DNA of 64,000 bases, taken from positions 2,279,856-2,343,855 of the forward strand of contig OX442430.1 in NCBI GenBank assembly GCA_949361645.1, in the 5' to 3' direction. Positions 22,930-34,340 of this stretch are shown here, one piece after another. The notes beneath the pieces were generated by a model. It saw only the letters and a program-made list of their open reading frames with translations. It had not been told where the DNA came from and did not search any database. Position 1 is the first letter of the stretch. Each line of letters begins with the position of its first letter. Both the position numbers and the translations under genes were made by a program. This DNA comes from Spongilla lacustris (Eukaryota > Porifera > Demospongiae > Spongillida > Spongillidae).

Positions 22930-23366
22930 TTGATGAGCTGCTGATGTGATGAATGAACTCATCCTCTACAGATTTGCTTTTCACACTAGCAGAGGTTGGA
23001 TTAAGTACTCCATCACTAGGAACACTGGCAATATCAATCTTTGGGAGAGTGCTCACCACATCAGCTAATGAAGATGTCATAGGTACTCCACTTTTGATAG
23101 TTCCTCCAAAAAATTCCATTAATGCCTGGTCATCATCAACTGTAATCCAGTCATCCTCCTCTAGTCCAGCCACACCAGCTAATGTAGTTGAAATGGCTCG
23201 AACAGGGTTGTCAGCCAGTCCTGTACTGACTCGTTGGGCTGGTGGCTCCTTCTTCAGAAGGAGGTTTTTAAAATGAGTCTTGCCAACACCAGCTGCTCCT
23301 AGAATGAGGCACTTTACCACAGAAGTCTCTAGATATCCCTTTTGTATGGCCTCCTCATAGAGTTTC
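22930..23366 (-). CDS. Roc-COR-death-domain protein, P-loop exon: first half of Roc GTPase
   Basis: The exon of 437 nt (1 + 145 codons + 1) lies between acceptor ATCATTTAG and donor TCAA|GTAAGT. It carries the G1 P-loop GAAGVGKT about 20 residues in, preceded by VVKCLILG as the first strand. A TGLADNPVRAIS segment follows, then an acidic and Ser-rich stretch. Upstream exons are needed, since the first codon (AG|G) is split; none is recognised between 23.4 and 33.8 kb. The next exon in phase is 10258-11781, 11.1 kb away. Confidence 0.82.
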
Positions 23367-23539
23367 CTAAATGATAGTAATGTCATGGTACATGTAACAA
23401 TACGCTACCTGTACTTCAATAGTTTTGATACATCTCATAAGTTTGTGTGATATATGTGGTGTGTCCACCAAAAAAGGGATGTATTAAACATGGTTGGGAG
23501 AAGCTTTAAATATGGCTCAATATTACTGTGCGTCTCAAA

Positions 23540-24139
23540 GACCCCATCGTCAAATATTGTAGGGTTCAATGAGAGGATTACAAATCTTAAAATAAAAATC
23601 GGACGTTAAAGAAAGAAGATACGAGGGATAAAAAAATGGGTACCACACTACACCCATTACATTTTCACGTGTTTTTGTATCTTTTTTTTTTTCTTTCGCG
23701 TTGGATTTACATGGGAGTAGCATTGATCTATTCCTCCCAGCCAAATAACATCACTGAGATCTCACATATAATTGCTATACACTTGTAAAACCAGCAGTGA
23801 TGGATTTAAAGTTTAACCCCCTAGTGGTTATTTCCTAATTTGGCAATAGGAAATAACCACCAGGGGGTTAAACGTTAAATCCATCACTACCGGGTTTACA
23901 AGTGTCTAGCGATTATGTGTGAGATCTCATGAGGTTATTTGGCTTGGAGGAACAGATCAATGCTACTCCTGTGTAAAGCCAAAGCGAAACAAGATACAAA
24001 AATACGTGAAAATGTAATGGGCGTAGGGTGGTACCCCCTATGCCTGCACTTTTGATCCCTCGTACCTACTTTAATTTTTATTTTTAAAGCAGATTTGTAA
24101 TCTTCTGATTAAGCCCTACAATATTGGATGATGGGGTCC
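23540..24139. mobile_element. Foldback element with about 285-bp arms
   Basis: The two arms (about 23540-23835 and 23850-24139) are complementary with scattered changes. They start at GACCCCATC / GATGGGGTC and meet in a hairpin around GGTTATTTCC...GGAAATAACC (23826-23858). No coding capacity. The poly-C tract at 24156 follows directly. It lies just upstream (gene orientation) of the P-loop exon. Confidence 0.88.
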
Positions 24140-24153
24140 TCCAGGGTTATTTT

Positions 24154-24155
<2 letters not shown>

Positions 24156-24188
<33 letters not shown>
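24156..24188 (+). repeat. Poly-C tract (33 C)
   Basis: The longest homopolymer in the window, adjacent to a foldback element. Confidence 0.95.
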
Positions 24189-24190
<2 letters not shown>

Positions 24191-25209
24191 GAAAATGAGT
24201 ACTATAAAATTAGAAAGTAAATTTTGAGGACTCAGAAAGCGGACAAAATGTGGGTAGGGTATTGGCTTTGGCATGGCCCAAAAGAGAAAACTGAATGCAG
24301 CCTTCAATATGAAGTTGCACTGCTGGGAAATATCAAGTTCGAGGTTCGGTATGAAGAATGAAGACTACCACAATTGTTTTCCTTTGTGCCATCTTCTTCT
24401 GACAAAGCATATCGTGTTGCGACCTGATACGCTTAAGGGCAAGGATTGTGGTAGCATTCATTCTTGCTGGTGCTGAATCGCTACCATTATGCATATAAGA
24501 CGACCTTTTAAACGCTTTTCAGCCATGTCGTTGCCAAACACCGCACACACTTTTTGTCCACTTTCTGAGTCTTCAAAATATACATTCTAAATTTTTGAGT
24601 ACTCAATTTTTACTTCATTTGCAGGTATTTAGAGACACACAGTAATGAAATTGCATGCAACATTCACAACACAAAAATAATATAAATCAAGATATGGAGA
24701 CAACATGCAGTTACATATGTCCATAGTTTTGGGCCAAACAGGTAAAGCCAAAACCGCCATGTGTGCAGGATACGCTTTAAAATACATGAACAAGGTGATG
24801 GGTGCAAATGTACAGAATATATAGCCTCATCATTTTATGAACAGTGTTTCAAATGAAAGACTTAGCATTGCGTCCGTGAAATTCGAGCACTTGTTTCATG
24901 AAATAGAAAATTAGTCTCACTATTAATATGTGAGGTGTAAAATACATCAAAAAAAAGCTCAACTTTCACTTACAGGTTTGGAGAAATCCCCATAATAATA
25001 GTTACAACCAATCGTATGTATAATGGTTCGCATTTTCTTAACGGTAAGTGATTGTGTACTTCACTTTTTTTGAAGACTGTTTTGTTCGAATTTGCACACC
25101 CTGCCCACTTATTTTTGCCCAACTAGAGAGTCTAGGCTGTATCACGTCTAAATTCAGCTTCTTTAGGCATAAAAACTGAACACACAGCTCGAACGGAAAT
25201 ATAATATAG
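24189..25209. other. Unassigned DNA upstream of transposase-like copy 2
   Basis: No gene is recognised. It may contain the left end of the element carrying copy 2, but no matching inverted repeat was found. Confidence 0.3.
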
Positions 25210-28200
25210 CAGTCCACATCGGTTAATTAACTTGTTCGATGATATAAACTTGGCATGCCTCGGCTTGCGTGTTACGAAAAACATAGAAAGGCAGTTTGCG
25301 ACAAGTGTGATGCAGGAACGCATTGTACCAAGTGCTGCAGATGCATCAATCACAGACATGGTAGACTGAAGTAACTTAATGTTGCTGTGCCAATCAGCCT
25401 GGAGCACGCAGCAGCTAGAGTTGATCGATCGTGATGACTCTGCCATCGAGAGCAATCAATATGAGACCCAGGTATTTCAGTTATTGATTCCACAACTCAG
25501 GCACAGATACTGAAGGTACTGAAAGCCATGGGCTCTAAGGGACATGAAACCTTTGGGCGGCGGCTTCCAAGTGTTGAGATAAGGCAGGATATGCAATCTG
25601 ATGATGATGTTGATATTTCAACCATGAATAGAATAGAGAAAGTGTTTGTTAGTGGCATCCTGGCCTGGGCACGAATGTTGGTTCCTAACTGGTATCTGAA
25701 GAACCATTGTGAGGTGAAGAAAGGTTTCAGTTTGGCTCCATTAGACCAGTTGCAGGTCACTCAAACAGATTTTCGTTCTGACGATCTCCCGCCATCTGCT
25801 GCTGTGGCAAGCTAAAACGCGTGCTCCAAACAAGGATTTAAGGTGGAAGGATCTGTGGAATACACACGCAATGAAGTCCTTGGCACTCAGGCATAACATC
25901 TCTACAATGTACAAAGTGTACTCGGACAAGCACACAGAGGAGCAAAAAAACAGTGGTAATAACCCTATTCTATGATATTGTGAACCACATCACTGGTGGT
26001 TGCAAGCATCAAGAAGCTCAGGCTGGGGTTGGCTATATTAAGGTCAACTTTCACAACGATAACTTTGTCATTGTTGATGAAGTAATCGATATGCTTGCAC
26101 CTCTCACAGATGTAGACCACTCATTATGTGACACTCTGTACTGTCTCTTGTACTGATGCACATACATTTCTCAACTGGTGTCAAAGCATTTGACAAATTG
26201 GCGTGCCTTCCAATGCATTATCCTCAGGAACATGATGTCCAACAGTTTAGAGCTTACCATAAATTGAATGAGTTAGTTCAATATCCAGACAGGTTTGTAG
26301 AGTCTTCAATACAGCAGCAAGTTGTGTACCAGGTTCGAAGCCAGTTCAGTTCCTGTGCTAAAGCTGTTGGTGTAGTGTTGGAACACAATGAAAGCATAAG
26401 TACTACCACACACTCGCCAGGATTTTCGCTTGATCTTGTGCCTGACAAAAGGCCAAGCAAGAACCTAAACCAGGTGGTTGTCTGGAATGCTATGCCTGCT
26501 GAGGTCCTTATCTCTTTTATGATAAGTACTTGTGACCATTCATTAGTGCGAGCACAGAATAAAGTAGCCATGGCAGAAATGGACTCCAAAACTGCATATT
26601 ATATACGAGGAAGATGAAAGTGATGAAAATGATGTCGAGAGTAATGATGAGCATGATCAACTTGGCAATCAGGGTGACAATTGTGACAGGGAGCAAGATG
26701 AGAATGGGGTTGTCATGTGTAATGTTCAAGGTAAAAGTGAGATAGAAGAAAACACACAGAATGGAGGTGAAAATGTGCTGCAAGATGAGACTGAAGATGA
26801 TGCCAGTGATAAAAAACAGGAATGTATCACTTCTGAGCAAGTCGATGAAACAGATTAAGAGGAAAATGATAGCACTCAAGATAAAGTGAATCTGCATTTC
26901 ATAGACTGTATTGTAGAAGGAGAGCAGAAAGTTGACAACATTGTACTATTTTGTTTTGGAGGCAGCTTGTTGTGCCTTGAAGCTACGGACCATGTTGAGA
27001 AGATCATTCTTCAATGTGACAATGTGTGAGAACTTAGCTGGCGGGCAGACGAAGCTTGTGGCCTATTGTCACATTGATGTCCAAAGTGGAAAAGATGTGT
27101 GCGACACACACTTTTCACACCAACTCATGTGGATAACTACCTTGTCCAGGGAGAGGGAGGAAGAAATGTGTCAACACAAAAGCAGCTTGCTGTGGCATTG
27201 ATGGAGAATCCTGTATGCAATTCAACAGTGTTGTTGGATAAGTTAGATTTCAAGGCCCCGTATCGATTTGCTGTTATTCCCACTATTTTTGATTTCTATG
27301 TAGCACATTATGAGACAACAATGGATGACCAGAAAATAATTTGATTTTTCAACAGTCTGGGGTACCATCCAAGTCTGTATCGATCCCATCATGCCAAGCA
27401 GTTTCCATGACCGATGGGATAGGCTTTGTGAACATAAACTTTACAGATGTCACTGTGCTTCCCAACAGTGATGACAACGGTAACTGTGCACAGGCACAGA
27501 AGTATAAAAAGAGGTACAAAAGGAGTACTACTGATCAAAGTGCAAGCGTGTTCTTAGGTGATGGCGAAGCAACATACGCAACATTTGAGCCAAACTCTTA
27601 TGCAGGTTGGGTTTTAAAAAAACATGCACCTCTCTTCAATGTCATCCAAGAAATAAAGAAATTGGTAATGTTAATCTTAATTCCCCAGGTCCAAGTCCTA
27701 CGTGCAGGACCAATATTTGGAAATTAGAAATGCAGGTTTTTCTACTGTTGTTTGATGTGTCAATTGTGCTAAATTTTTGTTAATCTATTTTTTAAATCAC
27801 ACCCTTGGTTACGCATTACATGGAGAATTTAATTGTCATAGAAAAAGGTACAAGTATAACTTTCTTTGAATGAGAAGCATGACGTGTGTGCTACTTAATA
27901 TATTCTATGGCAGTATTCTAACCATAATTGGTTCTGCCATTTATACAAAAAACATACCATACATTTTCAAGATTTTTTCATTCACTTTGCTATCATAGCA
28001 ACATGTGACTGACAAATACCTATCATTTATATGCTTGTCTTACTACCCCCTTCTTTTTACATGTTGCTCTGACCTTTCCAACATTACTTGTTGGTACTTG
28101 AAGTTGCTTTGCAATTTACCAAAAATACGGCTTTTAGCAATGCAGTATTCACTGTATTTGACAAACTTTGAAGAACTGCAATGAAGCACAAGTATTTTCT

Positions 28201-28660
28201 GAATTGATAATCATTTCTACAGTAGAGTTTGATTTTGGTTTGTTCTCTATTCATATGAGTTAGCTAAAAATTAATCTTAACTTGTGTAGGACGGTAATCA
28301 TATGCATAGGACAACAGGGGATAAAGGTTAAGATATCAGCTGATGGTGTTTATGCCAGGTTGGATGAAATGCAGCTGCAGAAGGCAATTCGACTAAATGA
28401 GCTTCCACTTCCTGAGACGATACAGTCTTTGTATCAAAGAATTGGTAAAAAACCACAGGCACGATGTGCTGGTAATGGTAAGAAGCATGGAAGGTCTCGT
28501 GCAGATGATGTAGCAGACTATGGAACCAAGAAAGTAAAGGAATCTTGTGATCTCACAAAGTGGACACTGCTTGCGCTTCAAGCCTATCTTTGCCTTTACA
28601 GTCCGAAAAACTGGCAACAAACCTGAGCTCATAATTCGTACCAAGGATAAAATCAGACAC
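25210..28660 (+). pseudogene. Decayed large transposase-like gene, copy 2
   Basis: The layout is as in copy 1 but diverged and with different breaks. A Cys-rich finger (25285-25365; KAVCDKCDAGTHCTKCCRC then HRHGR) is read in one frame. Then come ISTMNRIEKVFVSG...AWARMLVPNW (25610-25700) and DLRWKDLWNTHAMKSLALRHN (25835-25900). A deletion before that removes about 100 residues present in copy 1. NFHNDNFVIVDEVIDMLAPL (26048-26105) follows, then VAMAEMDSKTAYY, an acidic linker (26600-26870), LHFIDCIVEGEQK (26890-26935), KDVCDTHFSHQ..VDNYLVQGEGGRK (27085-27170), a basic KKRYKR, and GDGEATYATFEPNSYAGW (27560-27615). A 0.65-kb insertion (about 27665-28320) then precedes the tail ISADGVY..LDEMQLQKAIRLNELPL and a SAP-like LTKWTLLALQAYL. 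The C2HC finger of copy 1 is absent. Stops and shifts are numerous, so it is dead. Confidence 0.68.
27670..28300 (+). mobile_element. 0.6-kb insertion in transposase copy 2; a second copy lies inverted at 55465-56135
   Basis: It separates coding segments that are adjacent in copy 1. Most of it (27680-28240) matches the reverse complement of 55465-56135, including CCAGGTCCAAGTCCTACGTG, GACAAATACCTATC and TTCTACAGTAGAG. Short end similarity, GTTAATCTTAATT / AATTAATCTTAAC, suggests imperfect terminal repeats. It is a non-autonomous mobile element, unless it is an intron-derived sequence. Confidence 0.65.
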
Positions 28661-29247
28661 TGATAATTCAACACATGCCAATAATACAAGCAAGTGCGCA
28701 ACGAATTGACGTAAATAGGAATGGGTACGAGAAAAAAATCTATTGTTTGGTAAAAGACATGAGTGAAAATGTTGGCATGTGCATAGGCAACAGTTATTTT
28801 AAATTACCGATCGGTTTTTATAGTTCTAATTCAACAAACTGCATTTGTTTTGGAGTGTTAAAAAGATAAAAGTGTACCTTTTATCGGTACGGTTATAGAT
28901 ATCATGCGGCAAATTGTGCCATATGCTATGTAGAGAGTTGTTTCAAAACACCTAATAATAAGGGATCTAAAGAGACTATTTTTAGTTTTTAAGTAGTTTG
29001 ACAAAATAGATGTGGTGTTAAAGAAGATCCTTATTTATACTATTTTGCGTGTAATATTTGAACCCTTCAGGATACACATTTGAGGAAACGTGAAAAGCGA
29101 TTTTACATTGATGTGAAATTTGTTGGATATTCGACCTCCAATCAAATTAGTGTCTTTTATGCACACAATCCACAAACATGTATAACAAACGCGCATACTA
29201 AAGAAATGTGTAATGAGATCAAATAAGGATACAGGTACACCTATGGT
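28661..29247. other. Unassigned DNA
   Basis: No gene is recognised. Confidence 0.3.
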
Positions 29248-29929
29248 AGCCCTGGAGGTCGCACGGCCAAATGTTGTATACGACACGTCATTGTGCTATT
29301 GAATAATATAGTGATGGTCTGATTCCGCGATCGAACAGTGCAGCAACAGTCTGATTCTGCCATTGATGATTGATTCCATTATGCGGCCAAACAACCACCC
29401 AATTCCACCACCGTACAACACCACTAGCATTGATCTATTTTTGTAATCGAACAACGGTCTGATCGAACAGTGAACCGCTTCTCCGACCAATCAGCCATAC
29501 GTACGATGGAATATATACATGTAGGTGGTACCTTGCATGATGTTACGTAAGTTATTACTGCATTACAGAGTCATCAATATTGTAAGTCCACCATATCACT
29601 ATCAGGAAATGATGCATACACATGCATATGCAGGACTGATACTGGAGGCAGTAGATGACAATCCTGGTCATCATACTCCCGTATCTACGACTAATGCACC
29701 ACATGGTTGTTGAGTATTAAAGTGTGGCATGGTACTGGTCGGTGGGAGATCCCAAAAATAGATCAACGCTAGTTTGCATAATTGGGTATTGTATCATAGT
29801 GGAATTGGGTGGTTGTTTGGCCACGGAATGGGATTAATGATTGCTGGCAGACAGAATTGGACCGTTACTATATTGTTTAATCGCAAAATCGAGTGTCATA
29901 TAACTTTTGGTTGTGCGACCTCCAGGGCT
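29248..29929. mobile_element. Foldback element with about 200-bp arms (CCTGGAGGTCGCAC ends)
   Basis: The left arm (29248-29445) pairs with the right arm (about 29740-29929). Shared blocks include CCCTGGAGGTCGCAC, GGCCAAACAACCACCCAATTCCA and TTGATCTATTTTTG. The spacer (29446-29739) is not coding by eye. No clear target-site duplication. Confidence 0.82.
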
Positions 29930-31009
29930 GGCGTAGTATGAATTTTGCACATATGGTCTGTAGCAATATGGAACTTTTGTTAAGGTTGGAAAAATGTGTG
30001 GAGCTCATAATCTACAGTAGTTTTGTTTCTGATCAGACAATTGATGGGGGCTTCAAGGTTGTGTATCAAGTATGCTAACTGAGGACATACAATTCATTAC
30101 TACGTCAATTCTATTGAATGCATGGAATCAAGCGGTTATGGAACAGCTGGGGACGGACATTATATATAGATAGATAGGTTGTCATAGAGTTAGTTGAGTG
30201 GTGTTGTATCTTGTGTGCTTTGAAAGTATCAATAATACAGTTTGGCACAGTGTTACAGTTGCTGCAGGCAGTTTAATCATAGATAGACCAAGAAATTGTG
30301 ACTTGGAACTGTGACTTAATGTACGAACGTGCAGCGGAAACATAGGTTCCCGTCCTGGAACCACATTTTGAGCTGTATTGTAACTTTAATGGTAGAGTTA
30401 TAAGCAAATCAATTATGAATGTTTATAAACGTACTAGTGCTGCTTCTAGCGCATGAAAATGAACACAATAATACTATAAAAATTCTGATATTTTCAACAG
30501 CATATGAGTACTACTCGAGCACGTAATTGCTAATCAGTATTGAAGGTTCCTTGGCAGTTGTCCCAGTTAATTGATTTTTGTGTAGCAATAATTAGTGTTG
30601 TATCATATCTGAATAACAATTAAGAAAATGCAGGTCCTTTATCCCGAATTAATGTAAAAATTGATCCATGAAAGTTGAAATAAACAAATAAATCGAACTA
30701 AGTTCATTTTGTTCCCACATTATGCTTTGTTTGTTCAGTTACGTAAGTTAATTGTTCTCTATAAACATGCAGTTCATTACATGATATCCTACTACAAAAT
30801 GCTTCTAGCTATATCATCATCCATAGAGGACTTTAGAATTCAGTAAGGAATTAGAACAAACAGCCACAGAGACACCTTTCAATGTGTGCATGCATGTATG
30901 GTTTATGTATTTGGTATATTTGTATGCAAGTGTCACTTCATGTGCCAAAGTGAATTTATGAAACTGCACTTGTAATTCATTGGTTATAAGAAAAGTACTA
31001 ATGTTCAGT
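29930..31009. other. Unassigned DNA
   Basis: No gene or strong repeat is recognised. Confidence 0.3.
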
Positions 31010-31600
31010 TCCTTAAAATGCATTCTGGCAGTGGGTGGCATGGCAGTCAGTACCACGTTCAGACTGATGCCCGCAAATCGCAACAATGGAATTTTTGGAA
31101 ATGTCAGAACATGTCACTCAGTAATAGTGTGCATTGTTTCTTTTTTCTTTAGCTGGACAAACTGAACACTTGCGTCGAACTCCTTCTTTAGACCCTACAT
31201 GATCTTGATACAGAGGAAGAGACAACAGGCTTTTGAGCAGGTGAGCATTGAAAGAAACAGCACAAGGCACTGACATATTCGACGAAATTTCTCTTGACAA
31301 CTTTGTGTTAGAATTACTTGATAGCCTTTGCTGTTCATTCTCAGGAACATGACCATCAAATGCATTGAAGATAAGAGACAAAGAAAGATCATTAGCAAAC
31401 TCATCGACAGTTTTAGGATTAGTGCTATGTTCGAAATGGTATGCCAACATAGCATCAATAACAATAACACCAAACGACGTTGCAGCTAGCCTATGCTTCC
31501 AGGTGTGAGTTACCCAAGCTGCTTCTATGAAGAGTAGCCCTTGTCTCATATGGTTGTGCACATCAATTTTAGATGATGCACTGTACTAGTGTTCTGTTAC
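31010..31600 (-). pseudogene. piggyBac-like transposase C-terminal relic
   Basis: The frame reads KIDVHNHMRQG, then WVTHTWKHRLAATSFG, IDAMLAYHFE and ANDLSLSLIFNAFD. This resembles the last part of the DDE_Tnp_1_7 (piggyBac) domain. A C-terminal Cys/His finger follows: CSVCPAKEKRNNAHYY, then TGA (31118-31120), then VTCSD, ICGHQS, CHATHC. The TGA falls where the finger normally has a cysteine, so a TGC or TGT to TGA change could be the inactivating hit. The catalytic part is missing. piggyBac enzymes cut and paste at TTAA; no intact element ends are seen. Confidence 0.75.
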
Positions 31601-33551
31601 ATGTACATGCAAGTTCATTTGCAGTAAGGGGCCACTGCTAGTGCTTGGAAGGGTAATGTGTGGCTTTGCTTGGTAAGTTCACGGCTCCCCTGAAATTGTG
31701 GGGGCTGCTAATTCCAATTGCAGTGAGAGGGCTATATTGTCTCCACTGGTATTGTGAGGGGCAGACGTACAGTACATGTGCATGTAGTTAATAGCTTCCC
31801 CTGAAATATGTAGTGTGAAGGCTGGCATCTCCACTGTCATCATACATGTATCTATTGACCCCTGCGTATGTGCACCCTGCTGGGAGTGCAGGGTTGCAGT
31901 AGCGCAATAGAAGCACAAGACGGCAACTTCTTTTTCAAGTTAATGCAACAGCAGTACTTTTCATGGTTACTACCAAACTGCCTCAAAGGAAACTTCAGCT
32001 AGGGCTGGTTGGGCTTTAATGGAAGAATTCAGGTACAGATCACAGCATGGTGTTATCAGTCAGTTCACTCAGTTGTATCAGAATCATTTGCTCCATCATC
32101 TTGCAGTATAACTTCATTACTCCCACTTATAGGCTTGTATTACCTGAAGTTTGTAGGACTTCGGAGTCCTCTTTTCAAGATATTCTTCAATAATAATGAC
32201 ATTGCGATTTGCCATGCACACACATGATTGCACTTTAAAATTAATGTTACAGGTTTTATTTTATTTTATTTGGGGTGTGGGGGTGTGGCCACGCACCCCC
32301 CTCAAGCTCCCCCTTATCTATGGCCTTGTACCAGGCCACCTTACAGAAAGTGGGCCAGAAAGTCAATGCCGCTTGATGAACAGGTACCCTGGTTTGAGCA
32401 GACCAGCCAGGCTGACTGAAACATTGTTCCAGCATACATGTGGTTTCCATTAACACAGCGCATATCAATACCTGATGAATGCATTGCGTTAACTTGTCAC
32501 TAGAAAGTAAAATGTTAGCACCATAGTCAATTTCACAACCTTGAGCAAGATAGAAATATGCACTCTTGCTTTCCACCACGATTGAATACCCTATCTACTG
32601 TTCAGCACGTGATGTCATTACACACATATGGGATGGCAAGTAATGATTACATGCCATCAAGCTTTACGTTAGCAACTATTTTATAGAATCTGACCCTGAT
32701 TATGAATGTCAGTAAAAATGCGATCCGCTTGTAAAAAGACTCCTGGTGATCGGATTGCTTACCTGTTTATCATTATTGAACAAGCAGTCAAAAACGAGCA
32801 GTTTCGTGTTTGTTTGATGTAATAAAACTGCATGGTTGTTAAGAACAAAGTGCTTGTCTAAACAAGTACCCAGTCCCACATATTTCTCCTTCTTCTTGAC
32901 CACGCATAACTCGAGATAGGAACACTTTTAAGAAATGAAAATCACACCAATTGCTTCAGAATTCATTGGCATTCTCGCTTCAGTAGTAAAAAAGTATTGA
33001 GGCTGCATTGTATATATCAGTGGTTGTGTTAGCAAATCACATATATTTAAGCATTCTATATCTGACAGGACTCAAAATGATCAGATAGTTTAGAACTTGG
33101 TCATATTAGTAGTATATATGTAATCCAATGTAGGGTATTGGTGGTAATTAACCTAGTGCAATTGTTGCACATATCCAGTTTGGGCACTATTTAATACAGG
33201 TATATATACTCTTTGTAACTTAGTGAAGTAAATGCCTTCCCGTCAGGAAAAGAAGAGAGGTGAGTGTGACTTTGTTGAGTGAGACCTTACCTGTTGTGGA
33301 GACACAGATGTAGACTTTCTAATGTAGTTGTCTTCGCTTGTCTCTACTTTCTCGAGGATCTTAATTATACAGTAAGGAAATGCTTAAGTTAGAAAACATG
33401 CCTGCAATTTTGAGAGTTTGGCACTATTAAAAAAATAAGCTTAACCATTTATATTACAGTCCAATGATGACTCCTGTTCATTTTAAGTCTGGATACCCAA
33501 CATGTGTGAACAATAATGAATAAAACAAGTAAATAAAAAAGAAAGTTAGTG
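31601..33551. repeat. Unassigned DNA with a diverged dispersed repeat at 32680-32960
   Basis: No gene. The part around GAATGTCA...GTGTTTGTTTGATGT is related to 12735-12960. At 32275-32320 there is a CCCC/GGGG-rich stretch. A minus-strand frame (32256-32579) has no recognisable domain. Confidence 0.4.
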
Positions 33552-33552
33552 G

Positions 33553-33757
33553 TATATAGGATTTGAAGGCAATGGTGGTGTAAAAAGGGAAGGAAGCTAG
33601 GATAAAGGATAAATGGAATAGTGTATTAGCACATTTTTACATGTACATGAAGGATAGTATGTCGTTTCTGTGCTAAATATGAAGTCTATTACATTTTCCA
33701 TTATTAGACCCTTGTTTCCTTCCTTTTCCCCACACCATTACGTTCAAATCCTATATA
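33553..33757. mobile_element. 205-bp MITE (TATATAGGATTTGAA ends)
   Basis: Inverted ends TATATAGGATTTGAA..AATGGTG and their complement, followed by purine-rich GGGAAGGAA. Related single ends (CATTGCCTTCAAA near TTTTACACC) occur at about 34539-34565, 47090-47117 and 47500-47527, so the family is multi-copy in this region. Confidence 0.75.
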
Positions 33758-33845
33758 CTGACAGAGAAGGGTTTTATTTACTTTACATACACATTATATA
33801 CCCACTTACCTGTAATCGTTTTCTGTCATACATTGAATTGAAGGA

Positions 33846-34340
33846 CTACAGAAAAAAGTAGCCAGACCTGAAAATATTCTGGTTAGTTTGCCGACCATAC
33901 AATTTACATGACTTGCCTTGCACAGTGATTTTCACAAATCTACTACTCTGTCCATCAATTATGTACATATTTTCTTGTGACTGTAATACGCTTGCAAAGG
34001 AACACTTAAATGGCATGTCCACTACATGCTCCCACTTCTGGTTATCATGGTTAAAGGCATATATGCCCTTGGTAGTGTGTCGATCACTGTCCACTTTGCG
34101 TTTATCATCCTTCTGATAATGCTCATAATCCTCATGCTGCTCATAACCATTATCCTTCTCATAATCCTCATACTCACTTTCATACATTTCATCATCTGAT
34201 TCATAATCTTCAAAACATGACTTTTGCCCTCCAATGGCAAGAAGAACACCATCAACCACACATGCAGTTGAGTAGCAAAAGGGCACATTAGGCAGCTTTT
34301 TCCAGATTGATTGTGATCTGGTTTGTGGGTGTGCCGCTGT
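33846..34340 (-). CDS. Kelch-repeat protein, 3' exon
   Basis: Encodes a kelch blade: IWKKLPNVPFCYSTACVVDGVLLAIGG, with the typical double glycine. An acidic, Tyr-rich insert with tandem character follows (DYE, YESEYEDYEKD). A second partial blade follows (GIYAFNHDNQKWEHVVDMP.CSFASVLQ..MYIIDGQ). The stop is TAG at 33846-33848. The acceptor ATGACACAG at 34341-34342 is in phase 0 with the donor of the exon at 38019-38588. Kelch propellers are protein-binding scaffolds. The acidic insertion is unusual within a blade. The splice acceptor lacks a strong pyrimidine tract, so its exact position is uncertain. Confidence 0.75.
   Translation of the reverse strand, partial: TAAHPQTRSQSIWKKLPNVPFCYSTACVVDGVLLAIGGQKSCFEDYESDDEMYESEYEDYEKDNGYEQHEDYEHYQKDDKRKVDSDRHTTKGIYAFNHDNQKWEHVVDMPFKCSFASVLQSQENMYIIDGQSSRFVKITVQGKSCKLYGRQTNQNIFRSGYFFL

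Noticed and set aside
26517..26897. Minus-strand 126-residue hydrophobic frame resembling a membrane protein
   Set aside because: It is the complement of the acidic GAT/GAA-rich linker of transposase copy 2, which makes hydrophobic codons on the other strand.
23366..33846. A single gene joining the kelch exons to the Roc-COR-death-domain exons
   Set aside because: The kelch frame ends in a natural stop and no in-phase donor before it was convincing; both are kept as separate genes.
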